Positions 25,066-34,236 are shown, counted from the stretch's first letter. The stretch is 64,000 nt of DNA from Paenibacillus aceris (GCF_017874035.1 NZ_JAGGKV010000009.1:186001-250000); one strand, 5' to 3'. The notes: generated from the sequence alone by a model not told the origin. Numbers and translations are program-made.

Positions 25066-27525
25066 ATGAAGTTTTCTTTTCAAAAAGGGGTAGTATCCAT
25101 TTTTGCGGCGGTATGGATCGCGTCGGTTGCGGTACCTATTGGCGTTCAGGCGAGCAGCGATACAGCCGCCTATCCAGATGTACCTGCAGATTATTATGCG
25201 AGTCAAGAAATTTCCCTGCTCAAGCAGAAAGGCATCGTTGATGCCGAAGAGGACGGTGGCTTTCATCCGAATGATGCCGTTACGCGCGGTGATGCCGCAG
25301 AATGGCTTAGCAAGGCGCTAAAGCTGAGTAAACCGAAATCACTGAATGCATTCAAAGACGTAGCGGAAACTAGCCCTTATGCAGAGGCGGTCAATGCCTT
25401 GAAAGAACAGAACATTGTTCAAGGCAATGATGGGTTGTATCAGCCCGATGCTCTTCTTACTCGTGAACAGATGGCGAGCTTGCTCGTCCGTGCTTTTCAG
25501 CTCAAAGATAACGGCATCCAGGCTTGGCTTAAAGATGAAGCAACCATATCCAAAGCCCATCATGACGATGTTATCAAACTGAAGCAAAATTTTATTACCG
25601 ATCAGCTGGCGTTTATGCCGCAGGATCAGGTGACCCGCGCTCAGCTTGTGCTATTTATATATCGTACAATTTCCCAAAAAGAAGAAACATCGCAAGGCTC
25701 CTATTCACTGGACGACTTCTTGCAGCTCCCGAATAAAATTGGGATGCGGCTATCGCCTGACGGCAAAACGCTGGCCTATTTACAGCCATGGGAAAACCGA
25801 ATGAACCTTTATATTCAAAAGGTAGGCGAAACGCAAAGCACACGGATCACGAGCTCCAAAAACGAAAACATCGGTCAAATCTATTGGATTACAGATAAGG
25901 TAATCGTCTATGTTCAAGATACTGATGGGACGGAAAATACGCATCTCCGCGCTGTGAAAGTTGACGGTTCCGGAGACATCGATCTGACCCCATATGCGAA
26001 TGTAAAGTCGGATCTTCTGGATGTATTGCCTGCAAAGAATGAAAGCGATATTGAATTATTGCTTACTATGAATAAGCGGGATCCCAAAGTGATGGATGTT
26101 TACCGTGTTAAGCTGAGCACAGGTGAAACGAACATGCAGGTGCAGAATCCTGGAAATGTGAATTATTGGATAACGGACAATTGGGGGGAAGTTCGGGCGG
26201 CGATCGCCAGAGACGGTGAAACGACAAATCTTCTCTACCGGGAAGACGAGAGTAAAGCTTTTACTAAAATTGACACGTTTAACTCGAAAGATAACTTTAT
26301 TCCAGTTATGTTCACCTTTAATAATGAGCAAATTTACGCGGCTTCAAATGTGGGAAGAGATAAAATGGCCTTAGTTGAATATGACCCGATTACGAAGAAA
26401 GAGACGAAAGTTCTTTATATGAATAACGATGTCGATATCGATAATTTCATCGTCTCCTATAAGAAGCAATCGATTCTGGCCGTATCGTATGAGACGGATG
26501 ACAAGCAAATGCACTATTTGGACAATGAGTTTGAAGCGTTGTCGCATAAAATCGAAGAAAAGCTGCAAAACCGTCATTGGGGCTTGATCGGATCGCCGGA
26601 CAGGGATGTGCTGCTCTTGCATACGGAGAGCGATAAAACCTACGGCAGCTATTATTTATATGACCGCAAGTCAGATAAGCTCGACAAGGTTACGGATATC
26701 CAGCCCAAATTTGATGAGAAAAAGATGGCTGACATGCAGCCGGTTTCTTTTAAAAGCAGGGACGGGTTGACGATCCATGGATACTTAACGTTTCCAAAAG
26801 GCGTTGACGCGAATAAACTGCCGGTAGTCGTCAATCCGCATGGCGGACCGTGGTATCGCGATACTTGGGGTTATAATATGGAAGCACAACTGCTTGCCAA
26901 CCAAGGGTATGCGGTGCTGCAGCTGAATTTCCGGGGCTCCACCGGCTACGGAAAAGCATTCCTGCACGCTGGGGACAAGCAATGGGGCAAAGCCATGCAA
27001 AATGATATTACCGACGGTGTGAACTGGCTGATCAAACGGGGGACAGCAGACCCTGAGCGAGTTGCGATCTATGGTGCATCTTATGGTGGGTATGCGACCT
27101 TGGCAGGATTAACGTTTACTCCTGATTTGTTCGCAGCAGGCGTGGATTATGTAGGGCCGTCCAATCTCCTAAGCTTTATGAGTACTATGCCTCCATATTG
27201 GGAAATTGATCGTCCGCAGATGTATCAACAGGTAGGCGATCCGGTTAAGGATAAAAACCTGCTTGAATCAGCGTCGCCGCTCCTGCATGTCGATCAAATC
27301 AAAGCGCCGCTGATGATTGCTCAAGGCGTGAATGATCCTCGCGTGAATAAAGCGGAATCGGATCAAATGGTCGCAGCGCTGCGTAAACTGGATGTAGACG
27401 TTCCTTATATGGTAAAGAAAAATGAGGGACATGGTTTTGGTAAACTGGAAAACGCTCGCGATTTTTATCAAGCACTTATCCATTTTCTTAATCAGAACGT
27501 GAAAAACAAGAAAAAATCAGCCTAA
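25066..27525 (+). CDS. S9-family prolyl-oligopeptidase-like peptidase with SLH repeats
   Basis: An 819-residue exported enzyme. A signal peptide (about residues 1-28, ending VQASS) is followed by three SLH-type repeats to about residue 200 (YPDVPADYY, FKDVAETSPYAEAV, and a degenerate third), which bind secondary wall polymers. Then a beta-propeller region (about 215-560) and an alpha/beta-hydrolase domain with nucleophile Ser in YGASYGGY (codons near 27070), Asp in GVNDPRV and His in EGHGFGK. So a wall-anchored serine peptidase or acyl-peptide hydrolase. ATG 25066 follows ACAGGAGGG; an in-frame ATG at 24982 would hide the signal peptide. Single-gene unit with a strong terminator. Confidence 0.9.
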   Translation: MKFSFQKGVVSIFAAVWIASVAVPIGVQASSDTAAYPDVPADYYASQEISLLKQKGIVDAEEDGGFHPNDAVTRGDAAEWLSKALKLSKPKSLNAFKDVAETSPYAEAVNALKEQNIVQGNDGLYQPDALLTREQMASLLVRAFQLKDNGIQAWLKDEATISKAHHDDVIKLKQNFITDQLAFMPQDQVTRAQLVLFIYRTISQKEETSQGSYSLDDFLQLPNKIGMRLSPDGKTLAYLQPWENRMNLYIQKVGETQSTRITSSKNENIGQIYWITDKVIVYVQDTDGTENTHLRAVKVDGSGDIDLTPYANVKSDLLDVLPAKNESDIELLLTMNKRDPKVMDVYRVKLSTGETNMQVQNPGNVNYWITDNWGEVRAAIARDGETTNLLYREDESKAFTKIDTFNSKDNFIPVMFTFNNEQIYAASNVGRDKMALVEYDPITKKETKVLYMNNDVDIDNFIVSYKKQSILAVSYETDDKQMHYLDNEFEALSHKIEEKLQNRHWGLIGSPDRDVLLLHTESDKTYGSYYLYDRKSDKLDKVTDIQPKFDEKKMADMQPVSFKSRDGLTIHGYLTFPKGVDANKLPVVVNPHGGPWYRDTWGYNMEAQLLANQGYAVLQLNFRGSTGYGKAFLHAGDKQWGKAMQNDITDGVNWLIKRGTADPERVAIYGASYGGYATLAGLTFTPDLFAAGVDYVGPSNLLSFMSTMPPYWEIDRPQMYQQVGDPVKDKNLLESASPLLHVDQIKAPLMIAQGVNDPRVNKAESDQMVAALRKLDVDVPYMVKKNEGHGFGKLENARDFYQALIHFLNQNVKNKKKSA

Positions 27526-27533
27526 TGATTGAT

Positions 27534-27579
27534 GTGTCAAGAAATCCTGTTGTGACAAGGTTTCTTGGCACTTTTTTTA
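27534..27579 (+). terminator. Rho-independent terminator of the SLH-peptidase gene
   Basis: GTGTCAAGAAATCCTG pairs with CAAGGTTTCTTGGCAC across a short loop and is followed by seven T. Confidence 0.88.
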
Positions 27580-27603
27580 ACATTATGGAGCTTATAAATG
27601 TTC

Positions 27604-27640
27604 GGAGTGGGAGCAGGACTACCACTCTGTTTTTGTTTTT
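27604..27640 (+). terminator. Second terminator-like hairpin
   Basis: GAGTGG (27605-27610) pairs with CCACTC (27622-27627), followed by TGTTTTTGTTTTT. It lies just before the marR-like gene. Confidence 0.45.
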
Positions 27641-27683
27641 GGTAAGGTAGAGGTATGGAACAAGTGGGGTGGGAGGACAGGCC

Positions 27684-28157
27684 ATGAACAAAGAAGAACA
27701 GGTTATAATGGCTTTCAGGGACTTATTTAACAAGATGGTTTGGCTTAATAAGGATAAGATGGAAGACAGTCTTAAGGGGTATAAGTCCTCTGAAGTACAT
27801 TGCGTCGAATACATTGGAAAATATGTAGATTCCAACGTGACAAAACTTGCGGAATCCTTCTATATGACTCGCGGTGCCATAAGTAAAATGACTAAGAAGC
27901 TCATCAAAAAAGGTCTTATCGAAAGCTACCAGAAGTCGGATAACAAGAAAGAAATCTATTTTAGGCTTACTGAGCAAGGGAAAATCATTTACAAAATCCA
28001 TGAGGATCTGCACAAAGAGTTTCAAGAGCGGGATAAAGCCGTATTTGAGCAGGTAACCGAGGCACAATTTGACGGTATGCTTAGCTTCGTCGAAAAGTAT
28101 AGCAGACATTTGGATGCACAAATAAAGAAACAGGGTATAGATATGAAGTCGGAATAA
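27684..28157 (+). CDS. MarR-family regulator
   Basis: A 157-residue winged-helix regulator. The DNA-binding part reads VTKLAESFYMTRGAISKMTKKLIKKGLIESYQ then a wing with DNKKEIYFRLTEQGK, the classic MarR pattern, with dimerisation helices at both ends. ATG 27684 is ten or so bases after GGGAGG; an upstream in-frame GTG 27669 falls before that site. It precedes an efflux pump gene whose promoter carries a matching inverted repeat, so local repression of the pump is likely. Confidence 0.88.
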   Translation: MNKEEQVIMAFRDLFNKMVWLNKDKMEDSLKGYKSSEVHCVEYIGKYVDSNVTKLAESFYMTRGAISKMTKKLIKKGLIESYQKSDNKKEIYFRLTEQGKIIYKIHEDLHKEFQERDKAVFEQVTEAQFDGMLSFVEKYSRHLDAQIKKQGIDMKSE

Positions 28158-28234
28158 ATTTGAATATTGAAAATGAAACCACAGGCAGCCGGGCTCTATT
28201 GAGAACGTGCTGCATTTTTATTGCTATTAATTTG

Positions 28235-28275
28235 TTGACAAGGAAACAAAATTTCGATACGATAAATTTGTTTCC
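28235..28275 (+). promoter_or_regulatory. Promoter and MarR-type operator of the efflux gene
   Basis: -35 TTGACA (28235-28240), 17-base spacer, -10 TACGAT (28258-28263). Overlaid is an inverted repeat, GGAAACAAAATTT (28242-28254) and AAATTTGTTTCC (28264-28275), whose arms cover the spacer and the bases after -10. A repressor here would block RNA polymerase. Confidence 0.65.
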
Positions 28276-28312
28276 AAGGAAGCAAAATCGCATTTTTTAG
28301 GAGAGAAATTTA

Positions 28313-29545
28313 ATGTCCATATTGAGATCACACAATAAACAGAAGACAGAACAAACCATAGATAAACACGCTTTAATATTTGGTCTTATCTCTGTGTTTC
28401 TTTGCGGTTTAGGCTTCAGCATTATAGCACCTGTAGTCCCATTCTTAGTGCAGCCGTATACAAGCAATCCGGGAGAACAAGCTATCGTTGTTACGCTGCT
28501 GACCTCTGTTTATGCAGTCTGCGTGTTTTTTGCGGCCCCCGTACTTGGAGCTTTGAGCGACAAATATGGCCGTCGTCCATTGCTCTTATTCTGCCTTTTG
28601 GGTTCCGCAATCGGGTACGTAGTTTTTGGCTTAGGAGGAGCTATTTGGGTACTATTTGCTGGGCGCATAATAGAAGGTATAACAGGCGGGAGCATAAGCA
28701 CGATCTTCGCCTATTTTGCAGACATCATTCCTCCGGAACAGAGAACCAAATACTTTGGATGGGTGAGTGCGGTTGTAGGTGTAGGCACCGTCATTGGACC
28801 AACGCTAGGTGGATTGATTGCCAAGTTTGGTTATTCTGCACCCATGTATTTTGGCGCATTAATCACTTTATTGAATGTTGTTTATGGATACTTTTTTATG
28901 CCTGAGAGTCTTGGAAAGAATAACAGACTGAAAGTAATTACCTTTGTAAGACTGAATCCATTTACACAGCTTGCAAACTTACTTTCCATGAAAAACTTAA
29001 ACAGGCTGCTTGTCTCAGCGTTCTTACTTTGGATACCCAACGGATCTTTACAGGCCGTTTTTTCACAATTTACAATGGATACTTTCAGTTGGAAGCCTGC
29101 GCTAATCGGACTTATGTTTTCAATTATGGGCTTCCAAGACATCATTTCACAAGGTTTCATCATGCCAAAGCTTTTGATAAAACTTAGTGATAAACAGATC
29201 GCAATTCTTGGAATGGTTTCGGAGATGATAGGCTACAGTCTTATTGCGCTATCTGCGTTGTTCTCATTTTCTCCTCTTCTTATCGTTGGAATGTTTATAT
29301 TTGGTTTTGGTGATTCGATTTTTGGGCCTTCATTCAATGGGATGCTCTCCAAGTCTGTCGATTTTAGTGAACAAGGAAGGATTCAAGGTGGCAGCCAATC
29401 TATTCAGGCTTTAGCAAGAATGATTGGGCCTATCATTGGAGGTCAAATCTATGTTTCACTTGGTCATGCCGCACCTGCTTTTATGGGTATGATCCTTATA
29501 GCAGCGGCAATACCAGTTTTATATAAGAGAACGCATGCGACTTGA
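28313..29545 (+). CDS. MFS drug efflux transporter (TetA-like, 12 TM)
   Basis: A 410-residue major facilitator. Motif A (GALSDKYGRRPLLL) between helices 2 and 3, motif C-like glycines in helix 5 (VVGVGTVIGPTLGGLI) and the overall order match the DHA1 family of tetracycline/multidrug antiporters. AGGAGAG precedes the ATG. The MarR-type gene upstream is on the same strand with an operator between, suggesting induction by the exported compound. Substrate unknown. Confidence 0.87.
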   Translation: MSILRSHNKQKTEQTIDKHALIFGLISVFLCGLGFSIIAPVVPFLVQPYTSNPGEQAIVVTLLTSVYAVCVFFAAPVLGALSDKYGRRPLLLFCLLGSAIGYVVFGLGGAIWVLFAGRIIEGITGGSISTIFAYFADIIPPEQRTKYFGWVSAVVGVGTVIGPTLGGLIAKFGYSAPMYFGALITLLNVVYGYFFMPESLGKNNRLKVITFVRLNPFTQLANLLSMKNLNRLLVSAFLLWIPNGSLQAVFSQFTMDTFSWKPALIGLMFSIMGFQDIISQGFIMPKLLIKLSDKQIAILGMVSEMIGYSLIALSALFSFSPLLIVGMFIFGFGDSIFGPSFNGMLSKSVDFSEQGRIQGGSQSIQALARMIGPIIGGQIYVSLGHAAPAFMGMILIAAAIPVLYKRTHAT

Positions 29546-29621
29546 TTTGCTGGAGAAGATGCTGGGTGATATGATGAATGAACGGGATTATTGTGACTAA
29601 TTTAGGTTATTGGAGGGCAAC

Positions 29622-31406
29622 GTGGACAAAATTTCAATTCAACAGCTTTTCAAAAAGCTGGATACAGAACGTGTGCTATTGCTTGATGTTCGTAGCAACG
29701 AGGCCGTGTCTGAATATACGCCTGAGCATAACAACCTTCACCATATCCATATTGAAAAAGGCGAAATCAATCAGTGGTCTGATAGCACAGCAGCTGAAAT
29801 TCAACAAATTGCTGAAGGCAAGACTTTGTACGTGACTTGTTCAGGGGGCAATTCTGGTGCGAATTGTGCAATGCTTCTGCGCGAGAAGGGTTTTGACGCT
29901 GTTGCCGTCGAGGGCGGAATACGCGCATGGCAGGCAGAGATCGACAATGAAAAGGAGATAGGCTGGAATTTTGATAACAGCTATGCTCGACTGCCGAAAC
30001 TATTTTTTAGCCGACTTCAACCAACTCCTGTTAGCTCTCCAGAAATAGTCGTGTTGAATGGTCCGCTGGCAGCTTCACTAGGGTTAAAGGCTGAAGCGTT
30101 GCGAAGCGCAGAAGGCGCGGCAGTGCTTGCCGGCAACGAGATTCCCGAAGGTGCTTCTCCTCTTGCTCAAGCCTATGCAGGGCATCAATTCGGGTACTTT
30201 AATATGTTAGGGGACGGGCGGGCTAATCTGCTCGGCGAACATATGACTCCGCATGGCGGGCGTGTCGATATCCAGCTAAAGGGTTCCGGCAGGACGATCT
30301 ATTCCCGCGGCGGTGACGGCCGAGCGGCGCTAGGTCCGATGCTACGTGAATACATCATTAGTGAAGCTATGCATGCGCTTGGTATTCCGACAACACGCAG
30401 CTTAGCCGTGGTCAGTACCGGTGATACGGTGTATCGTGAAAAGGAGCAACCAGGTGCTATTCTTACCCGTGTGGCTGCGAGTCACCTGCGTGTCGGCACC
30501 TTTCAATTTGCTGCCAAGTATGGCACGGATGAGGATCTCCGAGCCTTGGCGGATTATACCTTGCAAAGACACTATCCAGAGATTGATCGGGATGAGAATC
30601 GCTACTTGATGCTGCTTAAGGAAGTGATTCAGCGTCAGGCTGATCTAATCGTCAAATGGCAGCTCGTTGGATTCATTCATGGCGTAATGAACACAGACAA
30701 CATGGCCCTAAGCGGAGAAACCATTGATTATGGTCCTTGCGCCTTTATGGATGCCTATGACCCAGCAACGGTATTCAGTTCCATTGATACGCAAGGACGC
30801 TATGCTTATGGGAACCAGCCGCGCATTGCTGCGTGGAATCTAGCTAGATTTGCTGAAACCTTATTGCCGCTATTGAATGAAAATGAAGAACAGGCGATTC
30901 AATTAGCTGAAGATGCGCTTTCCATTTTCTCCGAAAGGTATCACCGTAACTGGTTTTCGGGAATGAGGGCAAAATTGGGGATTTTTAATGAAGAACAGGA
31001 AGATGTGTCTCTTATTGAAGATCTGCTCAGTATGATGCAAAAGTACGGAGAGGATTACACCAATACTTTCGTTGCTTTAACTTTTGATAAACGGGAGGAT
31101 ATGTTCTTGTGCGGCACCACGGAATTTGCACAGTGGCATGAGCGGTGGCAGGCGAGACTAGGCCGGCAGGAGGAATCAAAAGAATCCTCGAATCAGCTGA
31201 TGCGCAGCAGTAATCCTGCTATAATACCGCGCAACCATCGTGTAGAGGAAGCGCTTGAAGCTGCGGTGCAGCATGGAGATTACAGCGTGATGGAAAGGTT
31301 GCTCGACGTTCTTTCGAATCCATACGCGCACACCTCTGAGCAGGCTGAGTACGCAACACTTCCGGCGCAAACAACTGGTCCATACCGAACGTTTTGCGGG
31401 ACATAA
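29622..31406 (+). CDS. selO: Rhodanese domain fused to SelO/YdiU protein adenylyltransferase
   Basis: A 594-residue fusion. Residues 1-105 are a rhodanese domain with active-site loop CSGGNSG (catalytic Cys) and LLLDVRSNEA and GGIRAW. From about residue 110 (IGWNFDNSYARLPKLFFSR) begins a complete SelO pseudokinase: LKGSGRTIYSRGGDGRAALG, LREYIISEAMHALGIPTTR, HGVMNTDNMALSGETIDYG. SelO transfers AMP to protein Ser/Thr/Tyr. The last residues TFCGT keep the near-terminal Cys that replaces Sec in many homologues. GTG 29622 is five bases after GGAGG; TTG 29610 lies on that site. A 17-base gap to the DUF402 gene suggests cotranscription. Confidence 0.88.
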   Translation: MDKISIQQLFKKLDTERVLLLDVRSNEAVSEYTPEHNNLHHIHIEKGEINQWSDSTAAEIQQIAEGKTLYVTCSGGNSGANCAMLLREKGFDAVAVEGGIRAWQAEIDNEKEIGWNFDNSYARLPKLFFSRLQPTPVSSPEIVVLNGPLAASLGLKAEALRSAEGAAVLAGNEIPEGASPLAQAYAGHQFGYFNMLGDGRANLLGEHMTPHGGRVDIQLKGSGRTIYSRGGDGRAALGPMLREYIISEAMHALGIPTTRSLAVVSTGDTVYREKEQPGAILTRVAASHLRVGTFQFAAKYGTDEDLRALADYTLQRHYPEIDRDENRYLMLLKEVIQRQADLIVKWQLVGFIHGVMNTDNMALSGETIDYGPCAFMDAYDPATVFSSIDTQGRYAYGNQPRIAAWNLARFAETLLPLLNENEEQAIQLAEDALSIFSERYHRNWFSGMRAKLGIFNEEQEDVSLIEDLLSMMQKYGEDYTNTFVALTFDKREDMFLCGTTEFAQWHERWQARLGRQEESKESSNQLMRSSNPAIIPRNHRVEEALEAAVQHGDYSVMERLLDVLSNPYAHTSEQAEYATLPAQTTGPYRTFCGT

Positions 31407-31423
31407 GATTGCGAGATGGAACA

Positions 31424-31933
31424 ATGAATAATCAAATTACCATTCAGGCTCTGAAATATGGAAACCACCTTCATTATGAGTGGAACACACGATTATTGGA
31501 AAAGACGGACTCACATATTTTTGTCTTAGGCGAGTTCGGTAGAAAATTAAATCATTACACGAAGCAAAAGGTTTTTACAATGGATAATTGGACGATTGAA
31601 TATTTTTCATTTGATTCATGGTTTACCGTAAGCGCCGATATCGTTGGTGGACAAATTATGCAATACTATTGCAATATTAATCAGCCCGCAAAAATGGAAG
31701 GTCAAACGGTTTCCTTTGTAGACTTAGATCTGGATTATATACAAAGAAATGGCGAATGGAGCGTTGTTGACGAGGATGAGTTTGCGAGCAATGCCATTAA
31801 GTATGGTTATCCGGATACTCTGATTCATAAAGCCCGCCAGGAATTAGAGAGTTTAAAGGAACGAATAAACAATCATGTATTCCCTTTCGATGGCTCCATT
31901 GAGAAGCTTATAGCGCACGTGCCAAGAAGTTAG
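31424..31933 (+). CDS. DUF402-family protein (Ntdp/FomD-like)
   Basis: A 169-residue protein. MQYYCNINQPAKMEG, DLDLDYIQRNGEWSVVDEDEF and the YGYPDTL segment are the DUF402 hallmarks, with carboxylates (DLDLD, DEDE) that bind metal in nucleoside di/triphosphatases of this family such as Staphylococcus Ntdp. Likely hydrolyses a nucleoside diphosphate or triphosphate. ATG 31424 is used; a TTG at 31394 inside the selO end is a weaker choice. Ends the selO transcript at a strong terminator. Confidence 0.8.
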   Translation: MNNQITIQALKYGNHLHYEWNTRLLEKTDSHIFVLGEFGRKLNHYTKQKVFTMDNWTIEYFSFDSWFTVSADIVGGQIMQYYCNINQPAKMEGQTVSFVDLDLDYIQRNGEWSVVDEDEFASNAIKYGYPDTLIHKARQELESLKERINNHVFPFDGSIEKLIAHVPRS

Positions 31934-31945
31934 GAATGAACGAGA

Positions 31946-31978
31946 AAAAGGAGCTGCCTTGTAGCAGCTCCTTTTTTC
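31946..31978. terminator. Bidirectional terminator
   Basis: AAAGGAGCTGC pairs perfectly with GCAGCTCCTTT over a six-base loop, with T tract on the plus side and A tract before it. It serves the converging DUF402 and efflux genes. Confidence 0.9.
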
Positions 31979-31995
31979 TTTCGTTCAGTACAAAT

Positions 31996-33486
31996 TTAAA
32001 GTTGTTCCGCTTTATATGCATTTGGCTTGACCTGATGCTTAATGCGATTGACCAGGGGGTTCTTTTGAATAAGGACAATAATGGCTATCAAAGCAAGTAG
32101 AAGGAAAATGACGGATCCTGTGATGGATGCTGCAGAGGCATGAGACAATACATACTGAGCCTGCTTGTGTGGCGTGGCTCCGATAAGCGGATGATCAGCG
32201 GCGGTGCGGCTCGCCGAACCAAACACGGTAATCAGGATAGCAAGACCCAAGGAAGCGCCCATTTGATGCGCGACATTCACTAGACCGGAAGCCGCGCCTG
32301 CGTCGCCGCGCTCAACCCCGGCTATGCCCGATGATGTGAGGGGGATAAAGACAACCCCGGCGCCGATGCCCAGAATAACTAATGGAATCGCGATGTTTGG
32401 AAAATAGGAAGAGTCTACGGTTATACGGCTTAACCAGGTCATACCTGCAAGGGCGATGATAACACCGCCGATCAGCAATTTGGTGCTGCCAAAGCGGGAC
32501 ATCAAACCAGGCACTGCGTAGACCATACCAAACATTACGCCCGTCATCGGGATAAACGCGATTCCGGCAACGAGAGGATTAAAGTCCGTAACACCTTGCA
32601 AGAATTGCGTCAGAAAAAAGAACATGGCAGACATGCCGCCTACAAATAGCAATCGAGCCATATACGCACCAGTACGTTCGCGGCTGGCAAACAAGCGGAG
32701 TGGCGTGATCGGTTGTTCAGCCCTTTTTTCGATACGGATGAACATTGCGAGCAATACGACTCCGGCTATGAACGATACGATGGTTCCATTATTGCTCCAG
32801 CCGTCAGAAGCTGCCCGAACGAAGCCGTACACAATGGATGTCATACCAAGCGTCGAGGTAATGGCGCCGACTATATCGAAGCGGCCTTTGATCCTCGGAG
32901 TTTCCATCAAATAGCGGGGAGCCAAGAGAATAATCACGATGCCAATGGGGACATTGATGAACATGCCCCATCGCCAGGAGATAAGGTCGGTTAGGATGCC
33001 GCCCAGCACAAGACCGACACTGCCTCCTGCGCCGGAAACAGCGCTATACAAGGAGATTGCACGCATCCGCTCCTTGCCTTCCGGGAAGCTTACCATAAGT
33101 AAGGCAAGTGTAGAGGGTGCGGCAAATGCAGCTGCTAAGCCTTGAATAGACCGAGCGATTAACAAGCTTTCTGCGGAATGGGCAAAACCGGCAATCAGCG
33201 AAGCTAACGTGAATAACCCGATACCCATCATGAAGATGCGTCTGCGGCCCAATAAATCACCGGCTCGTGCGCCAAGCAGCAGTAGTCCGCCGAAGGTCAG
33301 AGAGTAGGCATTTTGTACCCAGGATAAGTCTGTTGCGGATAAGTGCAGGCTGCGCCCGATTTCAGGCAGCGAAGTGATAACAATTGAACCGTCCAAAATA
33401 ATCATAAGTTGGCAAGCAAGTATGATGGCCAGAACGATTCGTGAGGAGAAGGATCGTCTAGTTAATTCAGTTGTGGATGAAGACAT
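31996..33486 (-). CDS. MFS drug efflux transporter, DHA2 family (14 TM, EmrB/QacA-like)
   Basis: A 496-residue transporter with 14 hydrophobic segments. LDGSIVITSLPEIGRSLHLSATDLSWVQNAYSL is read as the typical motif D1 region of DHA2 pumps (in two pieces), followed by motif A GARAGDLLGRRRIF and motif C GSVGLVLGGILTD. Exports lipophilic drugs or dyes with proton antiport. AGGAAGATC precedes its ATG. Divergent from a TetR gene with two matching operators around its promoter. Confidence 0.9.
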   Translation of the reverse strand: MSSSTTELTRRSFSSRIVLAIILACQLMIILDGSIVITSLPEIGRSLHLSATDLSWVQNAYSLTFGGLLLLGARAGDLLGRRRIFMMGIGLFTLASLIAGFAHSAESLLIARSIQGLAAAFAAPSTLALLMVSFPEGKERMRAISLYSAVSGAGGSVGLVLGGILTDLISWRWGMFINVPIGIVIILLAPRYLMETPRIKGRFDIVGAITSTLGMTSIVYGFVRAASDGWSNNGTIVSFIAGVVLLAMFIRIEKRAEQPITPLRLFASRERTGAYMARLLFVGGMSAMFFFLTQFLQGVTDFNPLVAGIAFIPMTGVMFGMVYAVPGLMSRFGSTKLLIGGVIIALAGMTWLSRITVDSSYFPNIAIPLVILGIGAGVVFIPLTSSGIAGVERGDAGAASGLVNVAHQMGASLGLAILITVFGSASRTAADHPLIGATPHKQAQYVLSHASAASITGSVIFLLLALIAIIVLIQKNPLVNRIKHQVKPNAYKAEQL

Positions 33487-33504
33487 CTGCGGATCTTCCT
33501 TTCA

Positions 33505-33583
33505 GGTTTGGAATGTTTGTTCCAAACCATCATAATACCTGAAAGGGAGAGAGTCAACACTTTTTTGGATTATTCATTCCAAA
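33505..33583 (-). promoter_or_regulatory. Efflux promoter flanked by two TetR operators
   Basis: On the minus strand -35 TTGACT (33557-33552) and -10 TATGAT (33534-33529) have a 17-base spacer. A perfect inverted repeat GGTTTGGAA-N6-TTCCAAACC (33505-33528) lies just after -10. A second copy TTTGGAT-N6-TTCCAAA (33564-33583) lies just upstream of -35. The two share the same length and 13 of 14 arm bases, as expected for one regulator. Confidence 0.8.
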
Positions 33584-33668
33584 TTCGAAAAAAATGAAGA
33601 ATAAATCGACGGAATACTTGACGATCTCAGTTGCACATACTAAAGTTGGGTTTAACGAGGTGTGTACA

Positions 33669-34232
33669 ATGAGCAAACGCGACGACATTTTGAACGCGAC
33701 GTTAGATTTAATAGACGAAGAGGGGCTGCAATCTGTTACTTTTGCCAAAATCATGAAGAGGGCAAATGTTGGATCTGGAACCGTCTTTAATTATTTCAGC
33801 AATAAGGAAGAACTGGTCAATGAGCTGTATAGGGAGTCCCGTAAACTTCTTGGCGAGAACCTGATGATGGGTTACGACCCCGAGTTCAGTTTATATGAGC
33901 GCTATAAATGCTTGCAGTCGAACAGGATTCGGTTTGCGATGGCATTTCCGAAGCATTTCCGATTTATCGATGCGTATTCCTATTCGCCTTGCATCAAACC
34001 GGAACTGCGTAAAATGGATGATGACAGTACTTCCAGAGAAGCCGTTTTGTCACTGATCAGAGAAGGGCAAAAATACGGCGTCATCCGGGAAATGGATGTG
34101 AACATTTGCCATTCCATCATGCACGGCGTCGTGACGGCCATTGTGAAGGGCTTTTACGTTAACAAATATGAGTTAACCGAAATTCAAATTCAGCAAACAC
34201 TCGAAGCTTCCTGGAAAGCTGTTCTGGTTTAA
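33669..34232 (+). CDS. TetR-family repressor
   Basis: A 187-residue regulator. N-terminal helix-turn-helix: RDDILNATLDLIDEEGLQSVTFAKIMKRANVGSGTVFNYFSNKEELVNELY (pattern described piecewise: LIDEEG, IMKRANVGSGTVFNYF, NKEEL) is classical. The rest is helical ligand-binding/dimer domain. ATG 33669 follows GAGGTG; the frame remains open 25 codons upstream but without a ribosome site. It is divergent from the DHA2 pump and probably represses it and itself through the two operators between them. Confidence 0.9.
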   Translation: MSKRDDILNATLDLIDEEGLQSVTFAKIMKRANVGSGTVFNYFSNKEELVNELYRESRKLLGENLMMGYDPEFSLYERYKCLQSNRIRFAMAFPKHFRFIDAYSYSPCIKPELRKMDDDSTSREAVLSLIREGQKYGVIREMDVNICHSIMHGVVTAIVKGFYVNKYELTEIQIQQTLEASWKAVLV

Positions 34233-34236
34233 ATCT

